Positions 53,777-62,642 of a stretch of 64,000 bases of DNA are shown piece by piece. The stretch comes from an uncultured Tenacibaculum sp. Its GTDB lineage: Bacteria > Bacteroidota > Bacteroidia > Flavobacteriales > Flavobacteriaceae. The notes under the pieces were generated by a model, which was not told the origin of the DNA, ran no database searches, and saw only the letters and a program-made list of their open reading frames with translations. Location: the NCBI GenBank assembly GCA_947497895.1, contig CANMIL010000001.1, positions 372,001 through 436,000 of the forward strand. Direction: 5' to 3'. The position numbers and the translations under genes are program-made. Positions within the stretch are counted from its first letter, which is position 1. Each line of letters starts with the position of its first letter.

Positions 53777-54110
53777 AATTTTGATTAAAACTATTTATAT
53801 TAAACTTAAACTTTATTCCTTTTTTGGGAGAATCAATGCGTAAGAATTGTCATTTGACATTCTTCCAACCATTAAACAAAATGCCTAATTACTACAATTC
53901 CTAATTATAGCTAGAACTGTAAATAATAACACTTCTTAGTTTAAATTCGATGATAAGGAGGGGAATTAATAAAGTTACTTTTAGTAAGTAGTTTTAGTCT
54001 GGTTAAAGGTCAAATATATATATTTTTTTGATATATCCTTACTGTAATGATTCTAAATTAATTGTTTCATTTTCATTTAAAAACGAGTTCTCAATATGTA
54101 ATTGTTTTTA
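53777..54110. other. Region upstream of PAS protein 2
   Basis: About 330 bases, no gene. It contains ATTAAACAAAAT (53872-53883), one base different from the light-cluster 12-mer, and TATATTTG on the minus strand (54018-54011), which matches a -7 box but lies 235 bases before the start. The imperfect inverted sequence GTCATTTGAC is near 53850. Confidence 0.35.
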
Positions 54111-55601
54111 TCAAATTTTGTCTTGTTCTAAAAATGTAAAAATCTGCTTCATCTTTTCTATTAATTGGTATATTTCTTCTTTAGTATAACTAGCAAACCC
54201 CATTCTAATAGCATTGTGTTTTTTGTTTGCCATATCATAACGTTTCCAATCTCCAATTGAAAAGTTATGTTTTTCTCCTTCTCTTTTTACTTTTTCCCAA
54301 GTATACCTATTATTTAACTTTACCCAAATAGCCATTCCTCCTTTAGGAATATCAAAAGAAAAATAATTTGAAAGCTCACTTGAAAGCAAACTACAGAACA
54401 AATTTCTTCGTTCTTCATAAATTTTTAAAATTTTTCTAATATGCCTATCTAGATCTCCTGACTTAATGAATTCAGCAAAAGTTAATTCAAGTATGGCATC
54501 TCCTTGTCTATCAACATAACCTCTATATTTCGACGCTTCTCTTACAAAAGCCTCCGAACCGATTAAATATCCTATTCTAAACACTGGAGCTACTGTTTTA
54601 CATACTGATCCTATATATACCACATTCTTTCTTTCATCATGACTAGCTAAAGGCAAAATAGGCGCATGATTGTAGTTAAAATCGTAATCATAATCGTCCT
54701 CAATAATAGCGAAACGATATCTTCGAGCTAAATTCAATAAATGAATCCTTCTTTCGGCGGATAAAGTAACTGTGGTAGGGTGATGATGATGTGAGGTAAT
54801 ATAAACGGCTTTTATTGCTGATGTTTTACATATTTTTTCAATTTGGGAAGTAACAATTCCCTCAGAATCCACCTCTACTCTTTTTAACATTGCACGAGTT
54901 TGCATAAACGTGATATCCGCTGAAGAGTAGTTTGTCATTCCAACAACTATTGTATCACTTTCCTTCAATAATAGTTGAGCACTCAGCCAAATCCCCATTT
55001 GACTTCCTCTTGTTATCAATAGGTTATCCTTTGTGATTTTTAAACCTCTTGAAGAATTTAAGTACTCTACCAATACTTCTCTTAATCTTTCGTTTCCATA
55101 CGTAGAGCCATATGAAATATCTTTAAAAATATTTTTTCTCGCCGATATACGTCGATAAATCCTTCCCAGTTCAACTGTTGGAGCCAACCTTGTATCTGAA
55201 ACTCCATCATTTATTTTAATCCATCCCTCATCATTAATACTTTTCTTTTCTGTTAATAAAGGGTCTTTATAAAAAGTAAAATCAGCCCCAACGATATCAT
55301 TATTTTCTTCCATTGAACTGATAAATTCTTGTTGATTCAAAATAGGGAGATCTTCTTTCACAAAAGTTCCTTTCTTTGGTACACTTATCACCCACCCTTG
55401 CTCTTCTAATTCTTCATAGCACGCCACTACAGTTTTTCTATGCACATTCAACAAGCTACTTAACGACCTGGTACCTAAAAGCTTTGTTCCACTTGGCAAT
55501 CTTCCTTCGCTTATATGCACAATAAACTGATTTGCCAATTGTAAATACAAGGGTTGATTCGTATTCTTTTTAAGTGTAAAACTAGTTTTATACGGAAACA
55601 T
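54111..55601 (-). CDS. MocR-type GntR-family regulator (PdxR-like)
   Basis: A 496-residue protein: N-terminal winged helix (PLYLQLANQFIVHISEGRLP, SSLLNVHRKTVVACYEELE) fused to a fold-type I aminotransferase domain with GSVCKTVAPVFRIGYLIG holding the PLP lysine and YDYDFNYNHAPI before it. MocR proteins such as PdxR sense PLP. It is divergent from the OsmC-GNAT-PNPOx operon, and direct plus inverted repeats occupy the gap, so it likely controls that operon. Confidence 0.92.
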   Translation of the reverse strand: MFPYKTSFTLKKNTNQPLYLQLANQFIVHISEGRLPSGTKLLGTRSLSSLLNVHRKTVVACYEELEEQGWVISVPKKGTFVKEDLPILNQQEFISSMEENNDIVGADFTFYKDPLLTEKKSINDEGWIKINDGVSDTRLAPTVELGRIYRRISARKNIFKDISYGSTYGNERLREVLVEYLNSSRGLKITKDNLLITRGSQMGIWLSAQLLLKESDTIVVGMTNYSSADITFMQTRAMLKRVEVDSEGIVTSQIEKICKTSAIKAVYITSHHHHPTTVTLSAERRIHLLNLARRYRFAIIEDDYDYDFNYNHAPILPLASHDERKNVVYIGSVCKTVAPVFRIGYLIGSEAFVREASKYRGYVDRQGDAILELTFAEFIKSGDLDRHIRKILKIYEERRNLFCSLLSSELSNYFSFDIPKGGMAIWVKLNNRYTWEKVKREGEKHNFSIGDWKRYDMANKKHNAIRMGFASYTKEEIYQLIEKMKQIFTFLEQDKI

Positions 55602-55662
55602 CTGGACTACTTAATTTATTAATTCTGGACTAAAATAATAGTCCTTAAATATAGTATTTTTG
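55601..55662. promoter_or_regulatory. MocR operator repeats and -7 box of the OsmC operon
   Basis: TCTGGACTA occurs at 55601-55609 and 55624-55632 as direct repeats 23 bases apart, and GGACTA (55627-55632) forms an inverted repeat with TAGTCC (55639-55644). The plus-strand -7 box TATTTTTG is at 55655-55662. The layout of direct and inverted repeats beside the gene fits MocR-type operators. Confidence 0.6.
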
Positions 55663-55700
55663 TCTACGAACTTGAATTAATAATTATTTTTTTACTAACC

Positions 55701-56177
55701 ATGTCTAAACAACACAATTACAAAGCAACTATTAAATGGACTGGAAATAATGGAACGGGTACCTCTGGATATAGGGATTATGAGCGTAGTCACGAAATTA
55801 TTATTGAAAACAAACCTATAATATCAGCATCCTCAGATCCGAGTTTTAGAGGAGATAAAACCAAACACAATCCTGAAGATATGCTCGTTTCTTCTGTTTC
55901 TACCTGTCATATGCTATGGTATCTTCATTTATGCTCAGAGGCTGGTGTTATCGTTATTGAATATGTAGATAATGTGAAAGGTACCATGATTGAAACCAGT
56001 AATGGGGGTGGAAAATTTACTGAAATAGTATTACAACCTATGGTCGTTGTTCAAAACGCCTCTATGGTTGAGAAAGCCAATAAACTGCACCATAGAGCGA
56101 ATGAGCTATGTTATATTGCAAACTCTCTTAATTTCCCAGTTAGTCATATTCCAAAAACAAGCTATATAGAAAATTAA
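55701..56177 (+). CDS. OsmC-family protein
   Basis: A 158-residue protein of the OsmC/Ohr fold; VSSVSTCHMLWYLHLCSEAG contains one of the cysteines and HNPEDMLV precedes it, as in OsmC peroxidases. It reduces organic hydroperoxides when both catalytic cysteines are present; here C74-region and C82-region cysteines fit only loosely, so the activity is uncertain. First gene of the operon facing the MocR regulator. Confidence 0.82.
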   Translation: MSKQHNYKATIKWTGNNGTGTSGYRDYERSHEIIIENKPIISASSDPSFRGDKTKHNPEDMLVSSVSTCHMLWYLHLCSEAGVIVIEYVDNVKGTMIETSNGGGKFTEIVLQPMVVVQNASMVEKANKLHHRANELCYIANSLNFPVSHIPKTSYIEN

Positions 56178-56178
56178 C

Positions 56179-56694
56179 ATGTTAGAAATAAAATTAGCCA
56201 ACCAATCAAATGCCGAACTTATCGCCTTATTAGGAAGAATAACCTACTCTGAATCTCACGGTCATTTTATAGAAAATCAGCAAGACTTATTTGATTACAA
56301 TACTGTGGCTTTCTCTATTGAAAAAGTTGCGAAGGATTTGGAAGATACTAATAACATCTACTTCATTCTTTATTACAATTCTTTTCCAGCTGGATACGCC
56401 AAGATTGTTTTAAACGCAAAAAATGAAAATGTTAGCTCAAACAACTGTTGTAGATTGGAGAGAATATATATTCTAAATGAATTTATTCCTTTAAAACTTG
56501 GTCAACAAACCTTAGATGTTATGCTTAACAAAGCTAAAGAGCTGAAATTCGATACTGTTTGGTTAACAACTTATATAAAAAATTATCGAGCGATTAAATT
56601 TTATCAAAAAAATGAGTTCTTAGAAGTCGGAAATTATTCATTTCGAGTTGGAGAGACAGACTATGACAACTTCGTTTTTTCTAAATCTTTATAA
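56179..56694 (+). CDS. GNAT-family N-acetyltransferase
   Basis: A 171-residue acetyltransferase with CRLERIYILNEFIPLKLGQQ as the beta4/acetyl-CoA loop region and AIKFYQKNEFLEVGNYSF near the end. The P-loop (KLGQQTL) is less canonical than R/Q-x-x-G-x-G/A. Its ATG lies 1 base after the OsmC stop. Substrate unknown. Confidence 0.82.
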   Translation: MLEIKLANQSNAELIALLGRITYSESHGHFIENQQDLFDYNTVAFSIEKVAKDLEDTNNIYFILYYNSFPAGYAKIVLNAKNENVSSNNCCRLERIYILNEFIPLKLGQQTLDVMLNKAKELKFDTVWLTTYIKNYRAIKFYQKNEFLEVGNYSFRVGETDYDNFVFSKSL

Positions 56695-56705
56695 ATTAAA
56701 TAGAA

Positions 56706-57365
56706 ATGAAAGAGTATTCTAAATCAAAGTTAAACAGAGTAAAAAGAGGTGCAAATAGAGCTGTGTACGATCAAGAAGAAATCAATAAAATTATTGATGC
56801 AGGGTTTCTTGGCTATGTCAGTTATACTTATGACGGCGTACCTATTAGCATTCCAATGGCTTATGGAAGAATTGGTGATAAAATTTATTTACATGGATCA
56901 AATGGGAACAGAATGTTACAATCATTACTTTCATTAGAAACAGTGAGCATCACCATTACCCATTTGGATGGATTAGTCCTTGCTCGTTCAGGATTTCATC
57001 ATTCCGTAAACTATCGTTCAGCTACTATTTTTGGAACTCCGAAAAAAATAGAGGACGATAAACAAAAAGAAATTGCCTTAAAATGCGTCCTCGATTATAT
57101 GATTCCTGGAAGGTGGGACAGCTTACGAGAAATGAATCAAAAAGAGCTTAATCAAACTTTAGTAATTGAAATTTCAATTGATACCGCATCTGCCAAAGTT
57201 AGAAATGTAGGTGCTATTGACGAACCTGAAGATGAAACATTACCAATTTGGGCAGGAATTGTTCCTATAGTTCAAAAGGCGGAAGCCCCCATCTCAGATG
57301 AAAAATTGGCTCAAAATATTACCATTCCAACACATGTTACTGAGTACTACGAAAAGCATAAATAA
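56706..57365 (+). CDS. Pyridoxamine 5'-phosphate oxidase-family protein
   Basis: A 219-residue split-barrel flavin protein: KLNRVKRGANRAVYDQEEIN (start region), FLGYVSYTYDGVPISIPMAY, YLHGSNGNRML and HHSVNYRSATIFG. The family binds FMN or heme/F420 and includes general detoxification enzymes. Its presence beside a PLP-sensing MocR regulator suggests a link with vitamin B6 chemistry, but close PNPOx activity is not shown. Confidence 0.85.
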   Translation: MKEYSKSKLNRVKRGANRAVYDQEEINKIIDAGFLGYVSYTYDGVPISIPMAYGRIGDKIYLHGSNGNRMLQSLLSLETVSITITHLDGLVLARSGFHHSVNYRSATIFGTPKKIEDDKQKEIALKCVLDYMIPGRWDSLREMNQKELNQTLVIEISIDTASAKVRNVGAIDEPEDETLPIWAGIVPIVQKAEAPISDEKLAQNITIPTHVTEYYEKHK

Positions 57366-57401
57366 TTTGGTAACTTAGCTATTAAATTTATTTTAGTTAA
57401 G

Positions 57402-58088
57402 ATGAAGAAACTATTGAAAATTGTAGGGCTTCTACTATTAATTATCGCAGTTGCTTTGGGTATTTATATCTACAGTAAAAATGAACCAATTCCAGAAGGT
57501 GAAGAAGGAATAAAAGCAGACGAATTAGCTCAAAAAATGCTAACATCTCTGAACTATGAAGCTTATAAAGCAACTCGCTTTATTGAATGGAGTTTTAGAG
57601 GAAAACATTTTTATAAATGGGATAAAGAATTGGATACAGTATCCGTTATGTGGGATGATAAACGAGTTTCTTTACATACAAAAAATCCAGAAAGTAGTAT
57701 TGTTTTCGTAAAAAATGAGAAAACTAATGCTCCTGAAATACTTCAAAAAGCTATCGATTATTTTAATAACGATAGCTTTTGGCTAGTTGCTCCCTATAAA
57801 GTTTTTGAAAAAGGTATAAAACGAAGCCATGTTAATTATGAAAATAAGGATGCATTGCTTATCACTTATACCACAGGAGGTTCCACTCCAGGAGATTCTT
57901 ATTTATGGATTCTAGACGAAGACGGGAAACCTGTTTCTTATAAAATGTGGGTATCAATTATACCAGTTGGTGGTATGGATGCTACATGGAATGACTGGAC
58001 TACTTGTGAATCGGGAGCCCTACTCCCATCAAAACATGAACTTTCTATTGGTACTCTTGATATGGGAAATGTAAAAGGTTATAATTAA
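57402..58088 (+). CDS. Membrane-anchored protein of unknown function
   Basis: A 228-residue protein with one N-terminal helix (LLKIVGLLLLIIAVALGIYIY), a hinge of charged residues, and a soluble part including FIEWSFRGKHFYKWDKE, WVAPYKVFEKG-type and TTGGSTPGDSYLWILDEDG. I recall similar lipoprotein-like proteins in Bacteroidetes but no function. It is 36 bases after the PNPOx-like gene and may be the last of that operon. Confidence 0.65.
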   Translation: MKKLLKIVGLLLLIIAVALGIYIYSKNEPIPEGEEGIKADELAQKMLTSLNYEAYKATRFIEWSFRGKHFYKWDKELDTVSVMWDDKRVSLHTKNPESSIVFVKNEKTNAPEILQKAIDYFNNDSFWLVAPYKVFEKGIKRSHVNYENKDALLITYTTGGSTPGDSYLWILDEDGKPVSYKMWVSIIPVGGMDATWNDWTTCESGALLPSKHELSIGTLDMGNVKGYN

Positions 58089-58100
58089 ACTAAAATTGCT

Positions 58101-58288
58101 ATGGAAAAGAAAGATTAACAAAACTTCCGATAACATTTCATGGTGTCGATCAGGATACTATAACTGACATCCTTTCAAAAATAATTAAAGGCGGTCTTTG
58201 TACATTCGATATTCTTGAACAAGAATCTAACAGTTTTAAAAATTATGTAGACAACGCTTCGATGGAGGATTTAAAAACTGTTTGGTAA
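58101..58288 (+). pseudogene. Frameshifted small coding remnant
   Basis: From the ATG at 58101 the frame stops after 5 codons (MEKKD). One frame over, an open stretch runs to a stop at 58286-58288: KLPITFHGVDQDTITDIL, then IIKGGLCTFDILEQESN and VDNASMEDLKTVW. It looks coding in composition but has no start, so I suspect a single-base indel near 58113. Family unknown. Confidence 0.35.
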
Positions 58289-58318
58289 AGAATGATTTGT
58301 TTTATTTTGGATACTCTT

Positions 58319-59644
58319 TTAAATTCTAGGTTCCAAATAAAACTTATATCTTAACTCTACAACTCCTCTTTCAACAATCAAACTAATTTTTTTATTGGGC
58401 TTTGCTTGAAACAATGCTGTAATGGACTCTAACGTGTATTCATGTCCGAACTTACCATTAATTCTTTTTATGATATCTCCTGGCTCTATTCCTGCGATAT
58501 CTGCTGGAGAACCTTTAACTACACTTTCCACTCTAAAAGAAGGTTTAAATTTGTAGGCATAACTTGTAACAAATGAAATCACATTTCCTGAGGTATCATC
58601 AGTTGTAAAGCTCGTTCGGGCCTTTAATGCATTTTTCTCTTTTACCAGTTCTAAACCATTGTAAACTACATGTAGCCCACTCATATTGTAATGAAAACCT
58701 TTCTTCAATGAACTAGATTTTTTTAACGTTAGTTTTTTATTCGGATAGTCAATCCAAACCTTAAATCGTTTTAATATACCTCCACCTATACTTCCATTAC
58801 GCTTTTTAAATTTTCTAGCATTTAACGTTGATATAGTGTCCAAAAATGAAGCTGTTGGTTTTTCAAGTACGTACTTACCTATTTTTACTTCTTTTACTCT
58901 ACTTCTTTTACCATAAATAGTTCCACTTAATCCTTCTCCCAAAATATCAATAAAATACTTTTCAGGTGTTGCAATGTTTTTATCCGTTCCTTCAAACATC
59001 CAAATAGCATCACTTCCTCCAGAGTCTATAAGCATGGTAACAGGAATATCCTTTCTATTATCATCAGTACTAACGGAGATATTCACAAATGGCTTGTTTT
59101 TATAAGACTCTAAGTCAAGTACCTCACAGGAGCCACACCTGGGTTGTTCATATGTTTCGGGTTTATATAGTGTTAATGTCTTGGTATTGTAATTAACCCT
59201 TGCAATCACATCCTTAAGCAAATCATGGCCAATAATTCCATGAATAGTCGTTCCCATTTTGGAAGAGAGTTTAAATGTATCGTCCAAAATCACAAAAATT
59301 TCTTGGCTAAAACCTAATATGTTTTTAATCCGAATTTCATTGTTTTTTGAACGGATCGCCTCTACTGGTTTTCCCGACCCAAGACCACGGATAAAAACCT
59401 TCTCCGTGTTTTTAAGAGTTAAACTATCTTTTTTGCTTAAATTAAAAAGTATCGACTTTCTAACTCCTGTATCTAAAATAAACGAAAGCTCCTTTCCATT
59501 TATACTTAACGGAAAGACTATTAAATTGTTAATTAAACGAAATTGAACGACTTCTTTTTCTGATTTTTTTATAAATTGGAATTTAGACTGCGCTTTAATC
59601 ACTGAAATTGAGAACAGTAAGAGTAAAAGTATTTTTTTATTCAA
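58319..59644 (-). CDS. Retropepsin-like aspartyl protease with C-terminal PDZ domain
   Basis: A 441-residue exported protein (signal to about 18). Two catalytic-site motifs, FILDTGVRKS and MLIDSGGSDA, mark the two halves of a pepsin-like/retropepsin fold; a PDZ domain near the C-terminus has VVKGSPADIAGIEPGD and IIKRINGK. Periplasmic quality-control or signalling proteases have this layout. Monocistronic; downstream is a large gap-free region. Confidence 0.87.
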   Translation of the reverse strand: MNKKILLLLLFSISVIKAQSKFQFIKKSEKEVVQFRLINNLIVFPLSINGKELSFILDTGVRKSILFNLSKKDSLTLKNTEKVFIRGLGSGKPVEAIRSKNNEIRIKNILGFSQEIFVILDDTFKLSSKMGTTIHGIIGHDLLKDVIARVNYNTKTLTLYKPETYEQPRCGSCEVLDLESYKNKPFVNISVSTDDNRKDIPVTMLIDSGGSDAIWMFEGTDKNIATPEKYFIDILGEGLSGTIYGKRSRVKEVKIGKYVLEKPTASFLDTISTLNARKFKKRNGSIGGGILKRFKVWIDYPNKKLTLKKSSSLKKGFHYNMSGLHVVYNGLELVKEKNALKARTSFTTDDTSGNVISFVTSYAYKFKPSFRVESVVKGSPADIAGIEPGDIIKRINGKFGHEYTLESITALFQAKPNKKISLIVERGVVELRYKFYLEPRI

Positions 59645-59799
59645 GGACTAATTTTTAGGGTTTTACTAAATATACAATCATATTTTTATTTGATATAAAA
59701 TTTAGGATATTTTTAACCTTATTTTTTTAATTAAAACGCAGTTATTTTATCAAAATATTTTCGCAAATTTGCCGCATAAACAACTAATTTTTTTGAAAA

Positions 59800-60993
59800 A
59801 TGCCATCTATTTCTAATAAAGGAAATTCAATGCCTCAATCACCAATAAGAAAATTGGTTCCCTATGCTGAGGCTGCAAAAAAAAATGGAACAAAGGTTTA
59901 TCATTTAAATATTGGTCAACCTGATATTAAAACTCCTCAAGTTGCCTTAGATGCTGTGAAAAATAATTCTATTGAAGTATTATCATATGCTCGTTCTGAA
60001 GGATCTGAAATATATAGAACTAAATTAGCTGATTACTACGGGAAAAACGATATTAACGTTGCGGCGAATAATATCATTGCTACTACTGGTGGATCTGAAG
60101 CGTTATTATTTACGATTGGTAGTATTACCGATCCAGGAGATGAAATTATTATTCCTGAGCCTTTTTACGCTAATTACAATGGTTTTTCAACTGCTTCTGG
60201 AGTTAAAGTAGTACCTGTTATTTCGAAAATTGAAAATAACTTCGCATTACCTGCTATTGAAGACTTTGAAAAGTTAATTACCTCAAAAACAAAAGCTATT
60301 TTAATTTGTAACCCTGGAAATCCAACTGGATACCTTTACAGCCAGGAAGAATTAGAAAAGTTAAAGCAAATAGTTGTAAAACACGATTTATTCTTAATTG
60401 CTGACGAGGTGTATCGTGAGTTCACTTATGATGGTGAAAAGCATAATTCTGTAATGTCTTTAGACGGATTAGATCAACACACCATTATGATTGACTCTGT
60501 TTCAAAGCGTTATAGCATGTGTGGAGCTAGAATCGGTTGTATTGTATCTAGAAACGAAGAGTTTATCAATACAGCACTTAAATTTGCTCAAGCACGTTTA
60601 AGTCCTCCTACGTATGCTTTATTAGCTAGTGAAGCGGCATTAGAAACTCCTCAAATTTATTTTGACGAAGTTATTGAAGAATATCAAGAAAGAAGAAATA
60701 TTTTAATTTCTGAATTACAAAAAATTGAAGGAGTTCGCGTGGCAAATCCAAAAGGTGCATTTTATTGTATCGCTGAATTACCAGTTGAAAACTCTGAAGA
60801 TTTTGCTCAATGGATTTTAGAAAAATTCCATCACAACAATGAAACTCTAATGGTTGCACCTGCAGGTGGTTTCTACTCTACAAAAGGAGAAGGCTTAAAT
60901 CAGGTACGTATCGCTTATGTATTGAACAAAGAAGACTTAACTCGTTGTGTAGAAATACTAAAAGTAGCGTTAGAACAATACAATAATCAATAG
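59800..60993 (+). CDS. Aspartate/aromatic aminotransferase family (class I/II)
   Basis: A 397-residue PLP enzyme. The substrate-binding start LNIGQPDIKTP, the PLP contacts GGSEALLF, CNPGNPTGYL and DEVYREFTYDG, the Schiff-base lysine in DSVSKRYSMCGARIG and the C-terminal arginine in RIAYVL are present. Closest to bacterial aspartate aminotransferases of subgroup I-beta. Its stop is followed 1 base later by the murB start. Confidence 0.92.
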   Translation: MPSISNKGNSMPQSPIRKLVPYAEAAKKNGTKVYHLNIGQPDIKTPQVALDAVKNNSIEVLSYARSEGSEIYRTKLADYYGKNDINVAANNIIATTGGSEALLFTIGSITDPGDEIIIPEPFYANYNGFSTASGVKVVPVISKIENNFALPAIEDFEKLITSKTKAILICNPGNPTGYLYSQEELEKLKQIVVKHDLFLIADEVYREFTYDGEKHNSVMSLDGLDQHTIMIDSVSKRYSMCGARIGCIVSRNEEFINTALKFAQARLSPPTYALLASEAALETPQIYFDEVIEEYQERRNILISELQKIEGVRVANPKGAFYCIAELPVENSEDFAQWILEKFHHNNETLMVAPAGGFYSTKGEGLNQVRIAYVLNKEDLTRCVEILKVALEQYNNQ

Positions 60994-60994
60994 T

Positions 60995-62002
60995 TTGAAA
61001 ATACAACAAAACATATCTCTAAAAGAGTTTAACACGTTTGGTATTCATGTGAATGCCAAACGTTTTGTTTCTATAGAATCTGTATATCATTTACAAGAAC
61101 TTCTAAAAATTGAAAAGGATATTTTCGTCATAAGTGGCGGAAGTAACATGCTTCTAACAAGAGATATTGACCAACTTGTTGTTCATATTAACATAAAAGG
61201 AATTTCTATTGATCGCGAAAGTGAGAATTCTGTTCATTTAACTGTTAATGCTGGAGAAAATTGGCATGAGTTTGTTTTATGGTGTATCTCTGAAGATTAC
61301 GGAGGAATAGAAAATCTTTCTTTGATTCCTGGTAATGTCGGAACCTGCCCTATTCAAAATATTGGCGCTTATGGTGTCGAAGTTAAGGATGTTATTACCA
61401 AGGTAGAAGTTATTGAAATAGCTACTGGTAAAACACATAGTTTTTCGAACAAAGATTGCCAATTTGGATATAGAAACTCTATTTTTAAAAACGAAGCTAA
61501 AGGAAAATATATAATCTCTTCTGTTAGTTTTAATTTAACAAAAAAAACGCATAAACTAAACACCTCTTACGGTGCTATTGAAAAAGAATTAAAGGAACGA
61601 AAAATTGCATCTCCAACAATTAAAGATGTTTCCGATGTAGTTATTGCAATTCGTGAGTCAAAATTGCCTGATCCAAAAAAAATTGGGAATAGTGGGAGTT
61701 TCTTTAAAAACCCTGTAATATCAAAAGAGCTCTTCGAAAAAATACAAAAAAAACATCCCAACATACCTTCATATCCTGTTTCAGAAACTGAAATAAAGGT
61801 TCCTGCTGGATGGTTAATTGAACAATCAGGTTTTAAAGGAAAACGTTTCGGTGATTATGGAGTTCATGAAAAACAAGCCTTAGTGTTAGTGAATTATAGT
61901 AATGCTTCAGGTAAGGATGTTTATAATTTAGCTCAAAGAATTCAAAAAACGATATTCGAAAACTTTTCTATAGATTTAGAAATTGAAGTGAACATTATTT
62001 AG
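60995..62002 (+). CDS. murB: UDP-N-acetylenolpyruvoylglucosamine reductase
   Basis: A 335-residue flavoenzyme making UDP-N-acetylmuramate for peptidoglycan. FAD contacts: GGSNMLLTRD, SLIPGNVGTCPIQNIGAYGVE (within 20-mer windows), GYRNSIFK; the catalytic serine is in GSFFKNPV. The start is a TTG at 60995; the stop overlaps the convergent small ORF by 4 bases. Confidence 0.95.
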   Translation: MKIQQNISLKEFNTFGIHVNAKRFVSIESVYHLQELLKIEKDIFVISGGSNMLLTRDIDQLVVHINIKGISIDRESENSVHLTVNAGENWHEFVLWCISEDYGGIENLSLIPGNVGTCPIQNIGAYGVEVKDVITKVEVIEIATGKTHSFSNKDCQFGYRNSIFKNEAKGKYIISSVSFNLTKKTHKLNTSYGAIEKELKERKIASPTIKDVSDVVIAIRESKLPDPKKIGNSGSFFKNPVISKELFEKIQKKHPNIPSYPVSETEIKVPAGWLIEQSGFKGKRFGDYGVHEKQALVLVNYSNASGKDVYNLAQRIQKTIFENFSIDLEIEVNII

Positions 62003-62106
62003 AATGTCCTTCTATTTCTAGTTTCTACTTTTACTGGGATTAAAACTGTTTTTCTAGTACTGAAAATTGCGTTGATTAAAGCTAAAATGTTATTTGATAA
62101 TTTCAT
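61999..62106 (-). CDS. 35-residue micro-protein, copy A
   Basis: MKLSNN start, core IFSTRKTVLIPVKVE, then RNRR and F at the end. It is 28 of 35 identical to copy B at 62471. In the 15-residue core the two genes differ at six codons, all synonymous, which is the mark of a translated, selected sequence. The family is not one I know: basic tail, hydrophobic core; it might be membrane- or nucleic-acid-associated. Stop overlaps the murB stop (convergent). Confidence 0.7.
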   Translation of the reverse strand: MKLSNNILALINAIFSTRKTVLIPVKVETRNRRTF

Positions 62107-62309
62107 AATTGAATGACTTTAAGGGGTTATTCATTTATTATGACACATAAAATTTGAATAAGTCACATTTCTATATATCTAAACTAAAAATTCGCTTAAA
62201 TAGTATTCAATTAAAAAAAAATGCGGATAATTCAGGGTAATTGAATTTAGAGGGAAATTTTGCTTTTCAAATGAGAATAGCCAAATATTGTAACCTTATT
62301 CTTTTATTT

Positions 62310-62360
62310 CTAAATCTTAAAGGGAATTAAAATTTTCAATTGCACAGAATATTGATTCAT
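62310..62360 (-). pseudogene. Possible degenerate third micro-ORF
   Basis: 16 residues, MNQYSVQLKILIPFKI; its LIPFKI resembles LIPVKV of copies A and B and it lies midway between them, followed on the minus strand by the GCGGATAATT element as copy B is. The similarity is short, so this may be chance. Confidence 0.3.
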
Positions 62361-62470
62361 TCGTACTCCCAACTCTAAACTTATATTAAATGCTTATTAA
62401 AAAAGCGGATAATTAAGGGCGTTTAGCTGGAGAGGGGTATTTATTCTTTCAATAGTAGCTAAAAAACTAA

Positions 62471-62578
62471 TTAAAAATTTCTTCTGTTTCTCTTTTCAAC
62501 TTTAACAGGAATTAAAACAGTTTTTCTAGTACTAAAAATTGTATTTATTAAATCTAAGATAGTATTTGACCAATTCAT
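62471..62578 (-). CDS. 35-residue micro-protein, copy B
   Basis: Same family as copy A: MNWSN start, identical core IFSTRKTVLIPVKVE, RNRR, final NF. It lies 64 bases after the SCO gene stop and may be read through from it. Differences from A: residues 2, 3, 6, 9, 13, 29 and 34. No signal peptide; residues 7-16 (ILDLINTIFS) are hydrophobic. Confidence 0.7.
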   Translation of the reverse strand: MNWSNTILDLINTIFSTRKTVLIPVKVEKRNRRNF

Positions 62579-62642
62579 GATTATAAGTATTTTAGGGTTA
62601 TTCACACTTATATGACACCAAATTTTTTAATCGGTCACATTT

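Larger units (their letters stand above)
61999..62642 (-). repeat. Duplicated 172-bp unit carrying micro-ORFs A and B
   Basis: 61999-62170 and 62471-62642 have the same length and align end to end, including the upstream parts: GGGTTATTCA (62124-62133; 62595-62604), TGACAC (62141-62146; 62613-62618) and GTCACATTT (62162-62170; 62634-62642). The right unit ends at the SCO stop codon. Between them lie GCGGATAATT-N-AGGG at 62223-62237 and 62405-62419 and a possible third, shortened ORF at 62310-62360 (MNQYSVQLKILIPFKI). Confidence 0.8.
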
